This document shows, piece after piece, positions 1 to 12,746 of a DNA stretch of 64,000 bases. The stretch is from Pleurotus ostreatus/Saccharomyces cerevisiae fusant (Eukaryota; Opisthokonta): assembly GCA_024196135.1 (NCBI GenBank), contig JAMQCK010000008.1, positions 220,758-284,757 on the forward strand. Direction: 5' to 3'. The stretch's first letter is position 1, and each line of letters begins with the position of its first letter. Made by a program: the position numbers and the translations under genes. The notes below the pieces were generated by a model, which saw only the letters and a list, made by a program, of their open reading frames with translations, was not told the DNA's origin and did not search any database.

Positions 1-379
1 GGGGTCAAAGTCCTTGGATTCTGTGGGGAAGAACGAAGGCGCCCACATTGCGGGGTGTGTGGCCACTCTATCGGATGCCACGCAACCACTAGTAATCGAC
101 TAGTGACTATCGACTATCCTCCGAATTGCGGCAGGGGCTTCTGTTACCTGTATCCGGGCGCGGGTCGGATTGCAAGCGATAACGTCAACGTGCCCATAAA
201 TTGCTGCCTGCATCTGCGATATATCGAGCTCCTGGTTCTGCACCTTCCCCCACGGGCACATCGCAGCGAAACGCGCTCACCGCCAAGTTGACCAACGGCT
301 GAGCGGGTTCTCAAAGAAGCTCGGGAATTGCCGAAAGAACAATGACGACTGGCGAGGTGCGCTGTCTTTGCGGACTTTA
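1..379. other. 5' flank of the M16 protease gene, no gene seen
   Basis: No recognisable protein, tRNA or repeat was found here. A short open frame at 55-291 has no recognisable motif. The stretch most likely holds the promoter and 5' leader of the protease that follows, and possibly the tail of a gene beyond the window edge. Confidence 0.4.
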
Positions 380-3300
380 ATGTTGAACGCCAGGGCCATT
401 GTCTCGCGTCGGCCCCTTCGGCAAGGCCCTGGTCTTCTCCGCTATCTCTCTTCCTTCTCCCTCACATCAGCAAGACACCGACGATACTCCCAGATGACCG
501 TCGAGCAGCCGGACTGGCGCCGTGTCGCTGCGCGCGACGGTGTACCCGCTTACAACATGTTCACAAGGCCGATCGTGCGCTCGCAGCAGGACGACCGCGA
601 ATACCGCGTCATCAAGCTCGACAATGGTGTTGAGGCGATGCTAGTGCACGATGCGAAGGCGGACAAGGCAGCCGCAAGCTTGGATGTCGCGGTGGGCCAC
701 TTGTACGATCCCGTATGTGCTATCGACGTGCGGCCTTTGTATCCGGCTGACGAGAGTGCAGGATGATATGCCAGGTCTGGCGCACTTCTGCGAGCATCTC
801 CTCTTCATGGTGCGTGGCTGCCCCCCCTCGCACATCTGCCTCACTGACCGCACGCGACAGGGTACCGAGACGTACCCCAAGGAAAACGAGTACTCCGAGG
901 TGCGTGTCAATCAGTGCACATGCCCCCGTCCCTCCTAACTTCCTCCCCCAGTACTTGGCTAAAAACAACGGTCACTCCAATGCGTATACGTCCACGGCAA
1001 ACACGAACTACTACTTCAACGTCGGCACTCACGCACTCCCCGGTGCCCTCGCTCGTTTCTCCGCCTTCTTCCACTGCCCCCTCTTTGCTCCGTCCTGTAC
1101 TACTCGCGAACTGAACGCGGTCGACTCCGAGCACAAGAAGAACCACCAGGCGGACCTCTGGCGCATCTTCCAGCTTAACAAGCACCTGACAAAGCCTGGT
1201 CACCCGTGGAAGAAGTTCGGAAGCGGCAACAAGGACAGCTTATCTCGCGCGGCAAAAGAACTCAAGGCTCAAGGCAAACTTGCGGAGACGACCCCGTCTC
1301 CCTCAGTGAATGGCTCGCTTGCACCCACCCCAGCTTCATCCAGGCTCGGATCGCCCACTCCGTCTTCGACTAGCGAAGTCGAAGCCGATGGTGGCGCTGT
1401 CGGTCGCGAAACTAGGCGTAGGGTAGTTGAATGGTGGCAGAAGGAGTACTGCGCTAGCCGCATGCGTGTCTGCGTCCTTGGCAAGGGTACGTATGCCGAT
1501 CGTCCTGCGCCGCCTTGGACTAATAAAACTCGTTCAGAATCTCTGGATGAGCTCTCCGACCTGGTATCTACAAACTTCTCTCCCATTCCCAACAGGGGAC
1601 GCGACCCTCTGCCTACTATACCCGACCATCCATTTGGGTCAGATGAGAAAGGCGTACGTCCAGTGAACATCTCTCGTATTTGCCGATGGTTGACCCCCCT
1701 CTGTAGACCCTGGTATCGGTCAAGACAATCATGTCCTTCCACGCACTGGAGATCTCCTTCCCTCTGGAAGATCAGGCCGACCTGTGGAGGTACAAGCCCG
1801 CCAACTTCCTGTCGCACTTCCTCGGTCACGAAGGTCCTGGATCCCTGTACTCCTACTTGAAGAACAAGGGTTGGGCGACGTCCCTCGGCAGCGGTCCGCA
1901 GAACCTTGCGCGCGGCTTCGCGATGTTCAAGGTCACAGTTTACTTGACCTCGGAGGGTTTCCGTGCGTACAAGCTCAACGTGACGCTAACTCTCAATAAC
2001 ATTTTCCACAGTGAACTATCAGGAAGTCATCTCGTCGACATTCAAGTACATCTCGCTCCTTCGGTCATCGACGTTCGAACCCTACCATCAAGAGGAGCAG
2101 TCTCAGATGTCCGAGATCCGCTTCCGCTTCGCCGAGAAGAGACAGCCCGACTCCTACGCTACTTGGATCGCCGAAACCATGGCGCGCCCTCTGCCTCGCG
2201 ACCAGCTCCTCTCTGCGCCTAGCCTCGTGCAGCCGTGGCAAGGCGACGAGCCTGGAACCGAGAAGACAATCCGAAAGTACCTCGACTCGTTCACGATGGA
2301 CAACTGCCGCGTAGTGCTTATGGCCCAAGGCGAAGAGCACGCGAAGTTGGTACCAGAAGCGACGTGGGAGAAGGAGCCGTGGTATGGGACGGAGTACAGG
2401 GTTGAGCGCTTCAAAGAGGGGCAGTTGAAGGAGGCGACGGCGGCGAATGACATCAAGGACTTGTTCTTGCCTGGTCGTAACGAGTTCATTCCGACGAATT
2501 TGGACGTACAGAAGAAGGATGTAGCCGAGGTTCGTGCTGTTGTTGTTGTGCGTGCTTTTGGAAGTAGTGCTGATCCCTCGGCAGCCCGCAAAGCGGCCGT
2601 TCCTCATCAGGCAAAGCAAGTTGTCAGAGCTTTGGCACAAGAAGGACGACCAGTTTTGGGTGCCGAAGGCACAGGTCATCATCGATATCCGCAGCCCTGC
2701 CAGTAACGCCTCGCCTGCTACTGCCGTCGCCACTCGGTACGCCTTTCAAGACCATCCTTCAGGGTGTCATTCTGACCCTTTGCAGTCTGTTCGCCGACCT
2801 CGTCAACGACAGCTTGTCCGAGTTCTCATACGACGCCGACCTCGCTGGCCTCTCGTACAACCTCACGTCCTACACGACTGGTCTGTACGTCCTGGTCAGC
2901 GGGTACAACGACAAGGTCGCCATCTTGCTCGAGCATATCATGGACAGGATCAAGAACCTCGAGGTCAAGGCCGATCGTCTGGCTATCATGAAGGAGCAGG
3001 CCAAACGCGACTGGGAGAACACCCTGCTTGGGCAGTCCTACAGCCTTTCGGACTACTTCGGTCGCTACGCGCTGACGGAGAAGCTGTGGACGTTCCAGGA
3101 GAAGCTTGCTGTGGTTCCTTGTGAGTGACAGTGTTCGCAGTTGTTGCTATGTGTGCTTACAGACGTCCAGCAATCACGGTCGAGGACATCCAAAAGCAGG
3201 CGCAGGATATCCTCGGCTCGGTCTACATGCGCATGCTCGTGGCTGGCAATGTTTACAAGGACGAAGCCATTCGTATGGCCGAGATTGCGGAGGAGGGCCT

Positions 3301-4408
3301 TGGCGCGACCGAGCTGAAGTCGACGGAGCTGGATGACCAGGCATTGGCTTTGCCCGAGAGTGAGTTTTGCTGTACTCCTGGATTGACACCCATCTCTGAC
3401 TACCTTATCTAGACTGCAACTACGGCTGGTTTATGGACGTGCCCAACCCGAACCAGGCCAACTCCGCCTTGACCTACTACGTCCAGTTCGGTCCCATCAC
3501 CGACGAGTCCCTTCGCGTCACCTCCTCCCTCCTCGTGCAGATCATGCGCGAGCCCTCCTTCAACGTTCTCCGCACGCAAGAGCAGCTCGGCTACATCGTG
3601 CACTGTTCCGCGTGGCTCCTGCCCGGCGGCACGCTCAAGGGCGTGCGCATCGTCGTGCAGAGCGAGAAGCCGCCGAGCTACCTCGAGGAGCGCGTCGAGG
3701 CGTTCCTGGTGGGGATGCAGAAGACGATCGAGGAGATGACGCCGGAGGTGTTCGAGGAGCAGAAGGACGGGCTGAAGAGGAAATGGCTGGAGGCCGACAA
3801 GAACCTCGCGGAGGAGACTGCGAGGTACAACACGCACATCACGACGGGGCAGTATGACTTCTTAAGGTGTAAGTGGCGATTGTGGTCTTGTGGGTTGTCG
3901 ATTTGCTGACGGGTCCGTAGATGAACGGAACGCTGAGCTGTTGGACAACGTTACAAAGGACCAGGTGATGTCGCTCTTCATGAAGCGCGTCCATCCTTCG
4001 TCGACGACCAGGAGCAAGCTATCCGTGCACGCGCGCTCGAAGAAGCCAAAGCCCCAGCCCATCAGCCTGGCAGCAGCCGAGGCTTTCGAAAACGTCGTTC
4101 GTGGCGCGGACCTCGGCGTGGATGCTTCGGCATGGAGGGACGCTGTCGGTGGGGAGGATACCATCTCGCTCCATGACTTCGGCAAGCACTGGGTGGGTGT
4201 CCTCGGCCAAAAGGATGGCGGCAAGGCCCTGTTGGCGAAGATCCCCGAGTTAATGAAGGCCCATCCCGCGGAGGTCCCCAGCGAAGAGAGGAAACTAGAC
4301 CAAGTCAAGTTCATCGACGACCTCAAGGCGTTCAAGAGCACCTTGCAGGTCGCGCCCAACCCAGGACCCATGGTCCAGTGGGGCGACTTACCTACCGCTA
4401 ACTTATGA
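380..4408 (+). CDS. STE23: Insulin-degrading-enzyme-type M16 zinc metalloprotease (Ste23-like)
   Basis: Predicted peptidase of the insulysin group, which degrades small peptides inside a closed chamber; yeast Ste23 helps process a-factor. The inverted zinc motif HFCEH is read at 783-797, followed by the family-typical GTETYPKENEYSE and NGHSNAYTSTANTNYYF segments. The downstream acidic helix with the third ligand (LNAVDSEHKKN) is at about 1110-1145. The C-terminal half carries the M16 middle and C-terminal domains, including the RTQEQLGYIV segment near 3570-3600. Introns are recognisable near 712-762, 810-860, 900-950, 1485-1535, 3122-3172, 3360-3412 and 3867-3920. The ATG at 380 adds an Arg-rich, acid-poor leader of about 39 residues resembling a mitochondrial presequence; a second Met (followed by TVEQPDW) would give the cytosolic form. 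Dual targeting is inference. The full family length appears intact. Confidence 0.9.
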
Positions 4409-4738
4409 TGTTCTTGTTTTGAAGCAAAATTGTAGTGTACATCTAGATAGCATAGTGACGATCTATATTGGCGAGCTAATAACATCAATACGGCGGTGAG
4501 ATAGACACAGAGTGCATGCATGTCTGGAGGTAGACATGCGTGCGGGGAGTCGGATTGCAGTACAACATCGTGACATTTGCAGGGGAAAGCGGCGGTCGGT
4601 ATGTTTACATTTGGCTAACCCAAAGAACCGATAAGTAAGGAGTCCGGGGGACGGACGTACAATAAGTACGTCGAGGGAGACGTCTCGTGAGTGGCGAAAA
4701 GCGCCGCAGATGGTGACGGCGGGGCGGACACCCATCGA
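4409..4738. other. Convergent intergenic region
   Basis: Spacer between the stop codon of the protease and the stop codon of CKS1 on the other strand. It should contain both 3' UTRs and polyadenylation signals. No further gene was recognised. Confidence 0.4.
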
Positions 4739-5199
4739 TCACTTCCTCGACGCCTTCGCTTGGGTGTACTTGCCCACTGCGGGCGCGGGGGGATGAGAGG
4801 GGGCCACATAATCCTTTCGCCGGCGGAAGAGAAGCACGTGCGGCTCAGGTGCTTGAAAGAAGGTGGTTAAGCATTTGACTAGGAAGCCTCGTGTGCGCAC
4901 TCACCATGCACTTCGTAGTGCTCCCAACCGAGACTCTGCGTGATGCCAATCCCTCGCCACTCCTGCTCGCTGAGAAGGCGCAAGACGCCACTGTCGTCAG
5001 GACTGAAGAAGGACTTGGGTATCATCTTGAGGAGCTGCTTGGGGAGAATGACATGGCGGTACTCATAGACGTCGTCCGAGTATCGATCGGAGTAGTGAAT
5101 TCTGGTGCATTTTCAGCGGTGTCCGGGGACGTTGTATGTGTGCCCGCACCTATCAATGTACTCCTCGAGCCGGCTACGCTCTTCGCTCTTCTGCGCCAT
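4739..5199 (-). CDS. CKS1: Cyclin-dependent kinase regulatory subunit (Cks1/Suc1)
   Basis: Small adaptor that binds CDK1 and phosphorylated substrates and tunes cell-cycle phosphorylation. Three exons fit exactly: 5199-5150, 5101-4905 and 4851-4739, with GT...AG introns of 48 and 53 bp. The deduced protein of about 119 residues starts [17 protein letters not shown] and contains the invariant [36 protein letters not shown] and [11 protein letters not shown] blocks. The insert [16 protein letters not shown] matches the longer loop of fission-yeast Suc1. A short basic tail ends the protein. It is small and split over three exons, so it is easily missed. It shares a 166-bp divergent promoter region with MER3. 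Confidence 0.95.
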
Positions 5200-5365
5200 G
5201 GACGCCACTCGGTATGTTGCACGAAAGCTTGAGGGCAAGGTCTGCACGCTGATCCGGAACGCGTGCCGTCACACAACAGTCAGATCACGGGATGGTGACG
5301 GTGACGTATGATCTGGCTCCGCGGCCATTGTTCTCGACCGCCATTGTTCTTCTTGGGCGCCCATC
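5200..5365. promoter_or_regulatory. Divergent promoter region between CKS1 and MER3
   Basis: Only 166 bp separate the two predicted ATG codons on opposite strands, so both promoters and 5' leaders must overlap here or the genes are co-regulated. No clear TATA box was recognised. The region is assigned from gene arrangement alone. Confidence 0.5.
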
Positions 5366-8300
5366 ATGCGTCGCTTCTTTGAGCCGCGGCAGCAGCAGCA
5401 ATATGCACCGGCTCAGCTTCAGCAACAGAATCTTGGCAACTATGACTGCGATGAGTATAGCGATAGCGCTGGCTACTACGACATGAACTATGCAGACTGC
5501 CTGGATTCGATGGATGAAGATATGGGTGCATATATGCGCTGTATATGCGCCCTTGTACCTCTGACAAGCCTTCAGTGAACACGTCGCCATGCCCCCCTCA
5601 ACGTACTGCACCGCACAGGCCTCAGTATCGGCAGCCGCAGCAGCCAATGTATCACGAAGATATCGCTGAATTCCCAGAAGAACCCCTCGAAGAAGAGTAC
5701 ATTGAATATTATCCGTCGCAACAAGACGGATACGAAGCATACGAATCTGATCCTCAATACGGTAGGTGCATGTGCCTCTCAGCTGGGGATTCCCTGACCC
5801 TCTTGCATAGCTCTGTCCCATGACGGTCGGGTGCCATACGACGATTACGAGGATCCCACAAGAATGCACCCGCGGAAACAGAGGCCTGCTCGTACGCAGG
5901 GCTACTCGTACCACCCCGACGACGAGCGTGCAGCTCCGTCCCAACACGATCGCGACGTCCCCGATCGAATTAGACTTAGACCAGTGTCCGAACTGCGTGC
6001 GTCTCCCTACTTACGTCCTCCCTGGATGTTTCCTTATGGCGTTACTTCCAGCCGATGTCTACCGAACGATGTTCAAGTTTGGGGTCTTCAACGCCGTCCA
6101 GTCTACTTGCATCGACCCAGTATGTGCAGTCTATGCTGCCCATTCCAGGAGCTGAATACATCCTCAGATTATGACTACCGACGAGAACATGGTCATCAGC
6201 GGTCTGTTACGAACGTCGCGCCCTCAGTTTCTGTCTGAACGCTGTCCTTTTAGCTCCGACCGGAAGCGGGAAGACCGTGTTGTTCGAGCTGGCTATCATC
6301 AAGATGCTCAACGACATGCGGAGCAATGGCAGCAGCCTCAAGTGCGTCTACATGGCGCCGACCAAGGTAACACTCTCGCCAGTCTTGTCTCTGCCTGCGT
6401 CTGAACGGTTTGCACAGGCCCTGTGCTCTGAGCGTCAACGAGACTGGTCGGCGAAGTTCGACCCTCTGGGAATTAAGTGTACGCTGCTCTACGTCGTCGT
6501 CAATTTGTCCGCTCACGCTCCTGCTCTCAGGTTGCGAGTTGACCGGGGACACTGTTTTGTTCGGCAAGGGTGCATGGGGCGATGCTAAGCATGCGACCAT
6601 CATGTACGTAGCCTCCGTCCAATGCGCTATGTTCATCTGCTCATGATCGACGCAGTATTACAACGGTGCGAGGCGCATCTGGGTTCAGACGTCCGAGATC
6701 TGTCTAATCACCGTACAGGGAGAGAAATGGGATAGCCTGACTCGCAACTGGTTCGTCTATCTTCGTCATTAATTTCCCGCAATTGACCAATCAATCCGCA
6801 GGAGCGAACACGGCCAAGTCCTCTCTCAAATCCAGCTCTTCTTAGTCGACGAGGTCCACATCCTTAACGAATCGCGCGGCAGCACGCTCGAGGTTGTCAT
6901 CTCGCGCATGAAGACGCGCGGGACGTCCGTGCGGTTCGTGATGGTGTCCGCGACGGTGCCGAATATTCAGGACATTGCGAATTGGGTAGGGAGTGCGAGG
7001 AATAGGGAGAAGCCGGCGAAGGTGTATGAGGTGCGACGATGTTTGCAGTGGAAAGTTGACATGAGACTGACATGCTGCGACAGTTTGGCGAGGAGTATCG
7101 TCCCTGCAAGCTGACTCGCCACGTCGTGAGCGTGCCGCGGCAGAAGAATAGTAACGACTTTCAGTTCGCGAAGATCTTGGATTACAAGCTATTCGAGACG
7201 CTGCAATTGTACTCGTCGGGTGAGTATATGCGCTCTTTCTGTACGACGGCATGCTCATCCTCGACAGGGAAGCCAATTCTTGTATTTGTGGCGACGAGAA
7301 AGGGTGTGTGCGGCGTGTTAACGCTACCGCATTTTCTAACCAGAGTATCAGGCGTCTTCGGTACTGCGGAACAGCTGAAGAAGGATTACGACGAAGCGAT
7401 GAAGAAGAAGCAGACTCTGCCGTGGTCCAAGCCTCCGAGATCGAACTATGCGTTCAACGACAAGCGTCTGGAAGGTATGACCATCTTATGCGCTAGTACC
7501 TATGGTCCTCATATGCCTCTAGAACTGGCTCTATACGGCATTGGCGTGCATCATGCTGGTCTGGGCATGGACGACCGGCGCGCTACGGAGGAGCTGTATC
7601 TAAACAGAAAGTTGCGGATAGTGATTGCGACGTCGGTGAGTGTGGTGTTACGCGGACTGATGGGCCACTTATTGACGTTTTCGCAAGACACTCGCGGTAG
7701 GAGTAAATTTGCGTATGTTAAAGCCGATGAAGGCTGAAACTGGAGCTGACGAAAAATGGCAGCCGCTCACACGGTGGTCATCAAGGGCGTGCATATGTTC
7801 CAAAACAACATGTCGATGGAGTATAGCGATCTGGATATCGTGCAAATGTTAGGTAGAGCGGGTCGCCCTCAGTTCGGTGAGAAATGACGCCTGGGCCACT
7901 CCGAACAAGCACACTCATCTGCCCTCAGACAAAGAAGGCGTCGCTATCATCCTATGCGAAGACCAACTTGAGGCAAAGTACCGCGCCCTCGTTCAAGGCC
8001 GCACCATCCTCGAGAGCTCCCTTCACCTCAACCTGTCCGAGCACCTCAACTCCGAAATCGGCCTCGGCACGATCACCAACCTCGACTCCGCGAAGGGCTG
8101 GCTACGCAACTCCTTCCTCTTCCAGCGCATCCAACGCAATCCGAACCACTACGCGCTGGGGAAGAGCGAGGAGCAGACCTGGGAGGAGCGGATGGATGAT
8201 CTGGTGATTCAGAGTATCGTGAAGCTGAAGGAGTCGGAGCTGGTGAGCTATGAGGGGGAGGCGCCGGCCATTGGGCGGTTACAGTCGACGGAGTATGGGG

Positions 8301-11300
8301 ATATAATGAGCAAGGTGGGCTCGGTCGCGAGAGTGATCCCCGATAGCTGATGAGTTGCAGTTCTACATTCGTCAGACGACAGTTAGTTTCTATAAATGCG
8401 TGCTCGTGCCCCTTCTCACTTCCTTTCGTAGATGTGCTTGATTCTAGCAATGCCCGAGAAGCCAACGTTGCGTGAAGTGGTTAGTCATTCTCGTCATTCC
8501 TTCTTTCCCCCTCTCGCTAATGTCCTACCAGCTAGAGACCATTTCGCAGGCGGACGAGCAAGTGACACCATACAGCAGTGCAGATTTCACGCTAAGATAA
8601 TATCTTTGCTCAGGTGCGGGGATAGCAAGATGCGAACGTCCGAGAAGACGGTGTGTTCATACATCCGCTGGCTTGTCTCCTTTGCTCATTGTCGTTCAGC
8701 TTTTAGGCAAGATCAACCGCCACAATGACCTACGCTTCACCATCAAGAAAGTGGAGAAGACTGCTGACAAGGCTTTCCTTCTGATCCAGGTGCGCATACT
8801 CGCTCGTTCCTTCACTACAAGTACTGATCTGTAGTACTTGACAGGCTATACTCGGCGGGTTACCGTTGAATAGCCCAGAGTTCAAGAGCGCGGATAGCCA
8901 GCCTCAGCTGGAGGCGTTTGGCATTTTCAAGCACATAGGCAGGATCGCGAAAGCCGTTGTCGAGGTTGCTATCGCAAGGCAACGTGGCGCTCAGCTGAAG
9001 TATGGGTTGGAGTTGTGAGTCATCGAGGTCGTCGTCGTCGTCGTGGAGCTTTGTTCACAATCTCGCAGGAGTCGGTGCTTCAACGCCAAGGCGTGGGAAG
9101 ATCGTCCCATTGTTCTCCGCCAGATCGCCAAGATCGGCGAGAAGTCGTACGTGCCATACTCAGACTTCCAAAACGTCACTGATTCTGTTCCAGGATCAGC
9201 GTATGGTCGCCTTCGCTGCCCAGCCCAAGTGTTGTTTACCAAAATCCGTCAGGTTCTCGCTGAGCACGGCGTAACGACTGTGCCTAAGCTTCGCATGCAG
9301 AACCCCATTCGCATTGAAGCGGTTGGTATCATGTTTCTGGCATGTGGATGTCGCTAATATTCTCGATCAGCTGCTCAACCGGCGTCCGCCGTTCGGCCAC
9401 GAAGTGCTCGCCTTCGTCCACGAAATGCCTCAGTACAGTCTCAACATCAAGGAACTTCAGGTGCATCCTGGAGGAGGCGACAGAGCAGCGGCGGTGGAGG
9501 TACTCGTCGAATGCGGCGTCATCGAGCCTCCGCAATCTGGCAGCAGCAACAAGAAAACGAAGCTGAAGGGCGGCACGTTCACTTCGGTTCTGACTATGAC
9601 CTCGGACGACGACTTCGTTGACTTCCGCCGGATTCCGTACGTCCCTTCGTTCCTTGTCGCCGCACACGCTTGATGATGTTCACGTGCAGAACGAAGTCGA
9701 TCGGCTGCTGCAAGTCGTTCGAGGTCACGGCGGAGCTGACGAAGCCTAGTCAGAGTGTCGTTGTTTACATCAGTTCGGTACGTACCGAGACTGACGTGTA
9801 TTCTTTCCGAAGTCATATCTTTGCAGGAAACTTATGCTGGTATCACGGTGACCCAATCGTACAAGCCTCGTTTGCCACCGACGGCATTCCCCACCCTAGT
9901 GACCCGGCCGGGGACAGAGATCGTACGTCATTTTCTTGGACGCTATGCCTTCCCATTGACCTTCGGGCTAGGACCAGATGGTAGAGGACCTGGAAGCTAA
10001 CCCGGACTTCTGGGACATGATGGACGACGAAGCACCCACAAGCGACGAAAAGCCGATCCCTGAAAGCGTTCCCACCAAACAGTACTATGGCAAGACAAAC
10101 GAGAATAAGCCGCCTCCCGCTCCAAAGGCAGCGAAAGCTCGCCCTCGAGTGCCCGCCCCTCCGGCAGACTCTGCGTTCGAGGAAAGGGTCAGAAGACGTC
10201 CGGATGGCAAATACGAGTACGGCCTTTGCTGTGAACCCTGACGAGGACTGACGATGGCCTAGCTGCAACCATAACTGCAAGGACAAGACGAAGTGCCGTC
10301 ATCTCTGGTATGTGTTCTCGTCGATACAACGTCGGCCGGGTTCGCTACAATGTCTTAGCTGCCGCGATGGGCTTCCCGCTCCGCCCCTCGGACTGAGAAA
10401 GAAACCGTCAACCGGCAACGCTGATCCCAAGTCGCCGGCTCCAACTCAAGCGAAGGTGTACAAGAAGAAGACGCCGGTCAAGAAGAGCCCCGCGAAGCCA
10501 AGAGTGAAGCCTGACCGCCGCCTGCACGACCTCGACGAGCTACATAGAAACGCGAAGGTATCCGAAAACCTTGGCATCGGCAACGGCAAGAGGATCAAGA
10601 TCGACACGACGCCTTTGAAGCTCTCCTCGCCTCAGAAGACCAATCCCGAACACGGTGGACGATCCCCGCTACTCGAGTTCAAGGAGCTTGAAGACGATGA
10701 CGACGACGATCTCCCGGACCCTCTGGATATCCTGCGAACTATGCCGTCTAAGCAGGAATCGTCGGATGACTACTCAGACTCTGAGCTCGATGCCCTCATG
10801 CTGAAGATACCCTCCGACGAGATTCCTTCCTCTAGCGCGCCGCCCGTTAGAGGCTCCTCATCTAAGAAACGATTAAGCACTCCGATTAGTCGCAACAACG
10901 TGAAGCGCGCGAAGGTAGAAGGAAGTTCCTCTTCTCCTGGTCCTCACCGCAATAAGGTGACTTCCCCACGAGCGTCCTATCCTTGAGCTGATCATGGACC
11001 AGGTCGATGTGGAGCCACTATTCCTGGACGTTCCTTCGTCTGAAGAAGACGAACCCATCATCGTTGATCCTGCTCCTGCATCCAAAAAGCGCCCTAATTG
11101 CTCGCCCACGCCATCGCCTACAGCCGATGCCCGAACCTATGCTCACACTGCTCAGGACCCTGCTGGTGCTCCTTACAACGACTCCTCTGCTACATACGAA
11201 GACGCTGTGACTTACGACGACGCTACTGCGTACGATGACTCTGGATACTTCGAATCCCTCGCTATGCCTCCTTCGCCGGTTTCGTTCTGCGACGTCGACA

Positions 11301-11452
11301 AGCCCATGGACGAGTCCTCGCTCACTACAGCTTCGAACGGACTCTCATCACCTCTGTCGTGGAAGTTGGAGAAGGAGGCTTTGGCGATGCAGGTGGACGA
11401 GATGGATGAATTCGACGCGTGGCTGAATAGCGGTGCAGTCGAGATTGTATAG
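5366..11452 (+). CDS. MER3: Meiotic DNA helicase Mer3/HFM1 (Ski2-like, Sec63 domain)
   Basis: Predicted ATP-dependent 3'-5' DNA helicase of the Mer3/HFM1 family, which stabilises recombination intermediates and promotes interfering crossovers in meiosis. Motifs in order: a Q/Y/D-rich N-terminal tail (5366-6010), the FNAVQSTC segment, Walker A APTGSGKT near 6253-6276, DEVH box near 6847-6858, motif III VSAT near 6948, and motif VI QMLGRAGRPQF near 7845-7875. A winged-helix region follows, then a Sec63-like domain (about 8100-9650, including KIGEKS). Near 10264-10375 there is a C-terminal Cys/His cluster, CNHNCKDKTKCRHLCC, of the kind found in HFM1, spread over three short exons. The tail is Lys/Ser-rich and then acidic. 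At least 15 short introns interrupt the gene. It is expected to be expressed in the sexual stage. Confidence 0.9.
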
Positions 11453-11962
11453 GCGCGCCTGTCACTGCTAGCTAGATACTTACTTGCTGTACTGCATTCC
11501 TTCCAGAAAATGCATCCTTGGGAGGAGTCGAGCAGTCCACTCTGGCTGGATGCATTGGTACCAGTACCAGAAGCTGACGTAGGCAATGGGCACGTGGATC
11601 TATGTTTTGAAACCAAATCCGGAAATATCTCCTTTTCAACCTCCATCATCTTACCCACCCCAAGAACCACGCTTGAGCCTCGCCCACTGCATTCGTCGAA
11701 ATGTGGCTTACAAGCGCGGATGCTAAGGCTGTGCAGGACGTGAAGGTGAAGAAATAAGTTCTCTGTGGACGACAACCTGAATAACAATCACGCCAAGGCA
11801 TTCTTACCCGAGATTACGCTGTTGGTCGAGTTATGCACCCAATCCCCACTCTCAATCTGGGTGACATGGGTTGGAATTCACTCCTGTCTGGATAATATTT
11901 CTGCACTACGCCTCGTATGGCGGCCCACCCGCGACACTGCCAATAGCGTGGCCGTCTATGCG
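11453..11962. other. Spacer with possible 5' exon of the following gene
   Basis: This holds the 3' flank of MER3. The frame of the next gene is open from about 11765 but has no in-frame ATG before 11963. Another frame starts at 11832 with ATG (MHPIPTLNLGDMGWN) and runs only 20 codons. A 5' exon of the next gene may lie here, but no GT/AG pair joins these frames convincingly. Confidence 0.3.
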
Positions 11963-12633
11963 ATGCATGTCTCCCAGATATTCGAAGGTCTCCGTGGCGT
12001 CGTCGATGCCATCTTCCTGGCGATATCCTCGGACCATGGCGTCGCCTGCGAATTTCAAGTCGCTGGCATTGTCGACGCTTCGTCAATCCTCCTCGCGCGC
12101 ATAGACGATGGATTACACGCCTTCGATGTCGCCGACGGCAATATATTCAAATATGTGCAGATCGTCAACAAGAAATTCTCTCCCAGCCGTCTTACCAACT
12201 TCTGCCTCCCTCTGATCGACTTGCGAACGTATCAAGATATGCGTCGCAAAGGCGCGCGACCTGGCATCATGCGCGAGCTACGCGGTCTGCACACGCACAT
12301 GGTCTTTGTCTCGTCAGTGCTCGAACAGATCAGGATTTCCGTCAGCTTCATGACTGATCGCTTTTCCGGCGACAAACTCGCCAACCTACGTCAGCTCCCT
12401 GAAGGCGAACAGCGTCGCTTGTCAGAGGGAATGCGGCAGATAACCCGCTGGCTGGCTCGCGAGGCTGACAGTTGGCGTGAGGTGGTGCAAGACATCGGAT
12501 ATCAGGAAGAGGGATACTGGAGAGTAGGTCCTCAACCATCCTTAGTCGCTGCCTCTGAACAAACGGCGTACAGCGTCTCCAGTCGAGAATCAGACCCGCG
12601 TCGGAGATTGAGGAAGACAGGTTGTTCTCGTAA
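11963..12633 (+). CDS. Hypothetical protein, helical, unknown function
   Basis: The frame is open with good codon use and encodes a soluble, largely helical protein with no recognised motif. The first clear in-frame ATG is at 11963 (MHVSQIFEGLRGVVDAIFLA); the true start may lie further upstream with an extra exon. A plausible last intron (12522 to about 12571, GTAGGT...ACAG) leads to an ending EIEEDRLFS with stop at 12631-12633. Without splicing the frame runs on to 12682. The gene converges on the RBR ligase gene, whose stop is at 12747. I do not recognise the family. Confidence 0.45.
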
Positions 12634-12746
12634 CAGGCAATGTCGGACAAGATCATCGAGCACGTGTACCAAGCATCTGTAATTGTATCGTCCCTTGCCA
12701 TCCCAAGCATCCTTTCGGCATACATGCGCAGGTTCGCGATTACCCT

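Noticed and set aside
763..1860. A single 365-codon + strand frame over the start of the M16 protease gene
   Set aside because: Only its middle part is the real protease exon. Its ends read through introns in the wrong frame.
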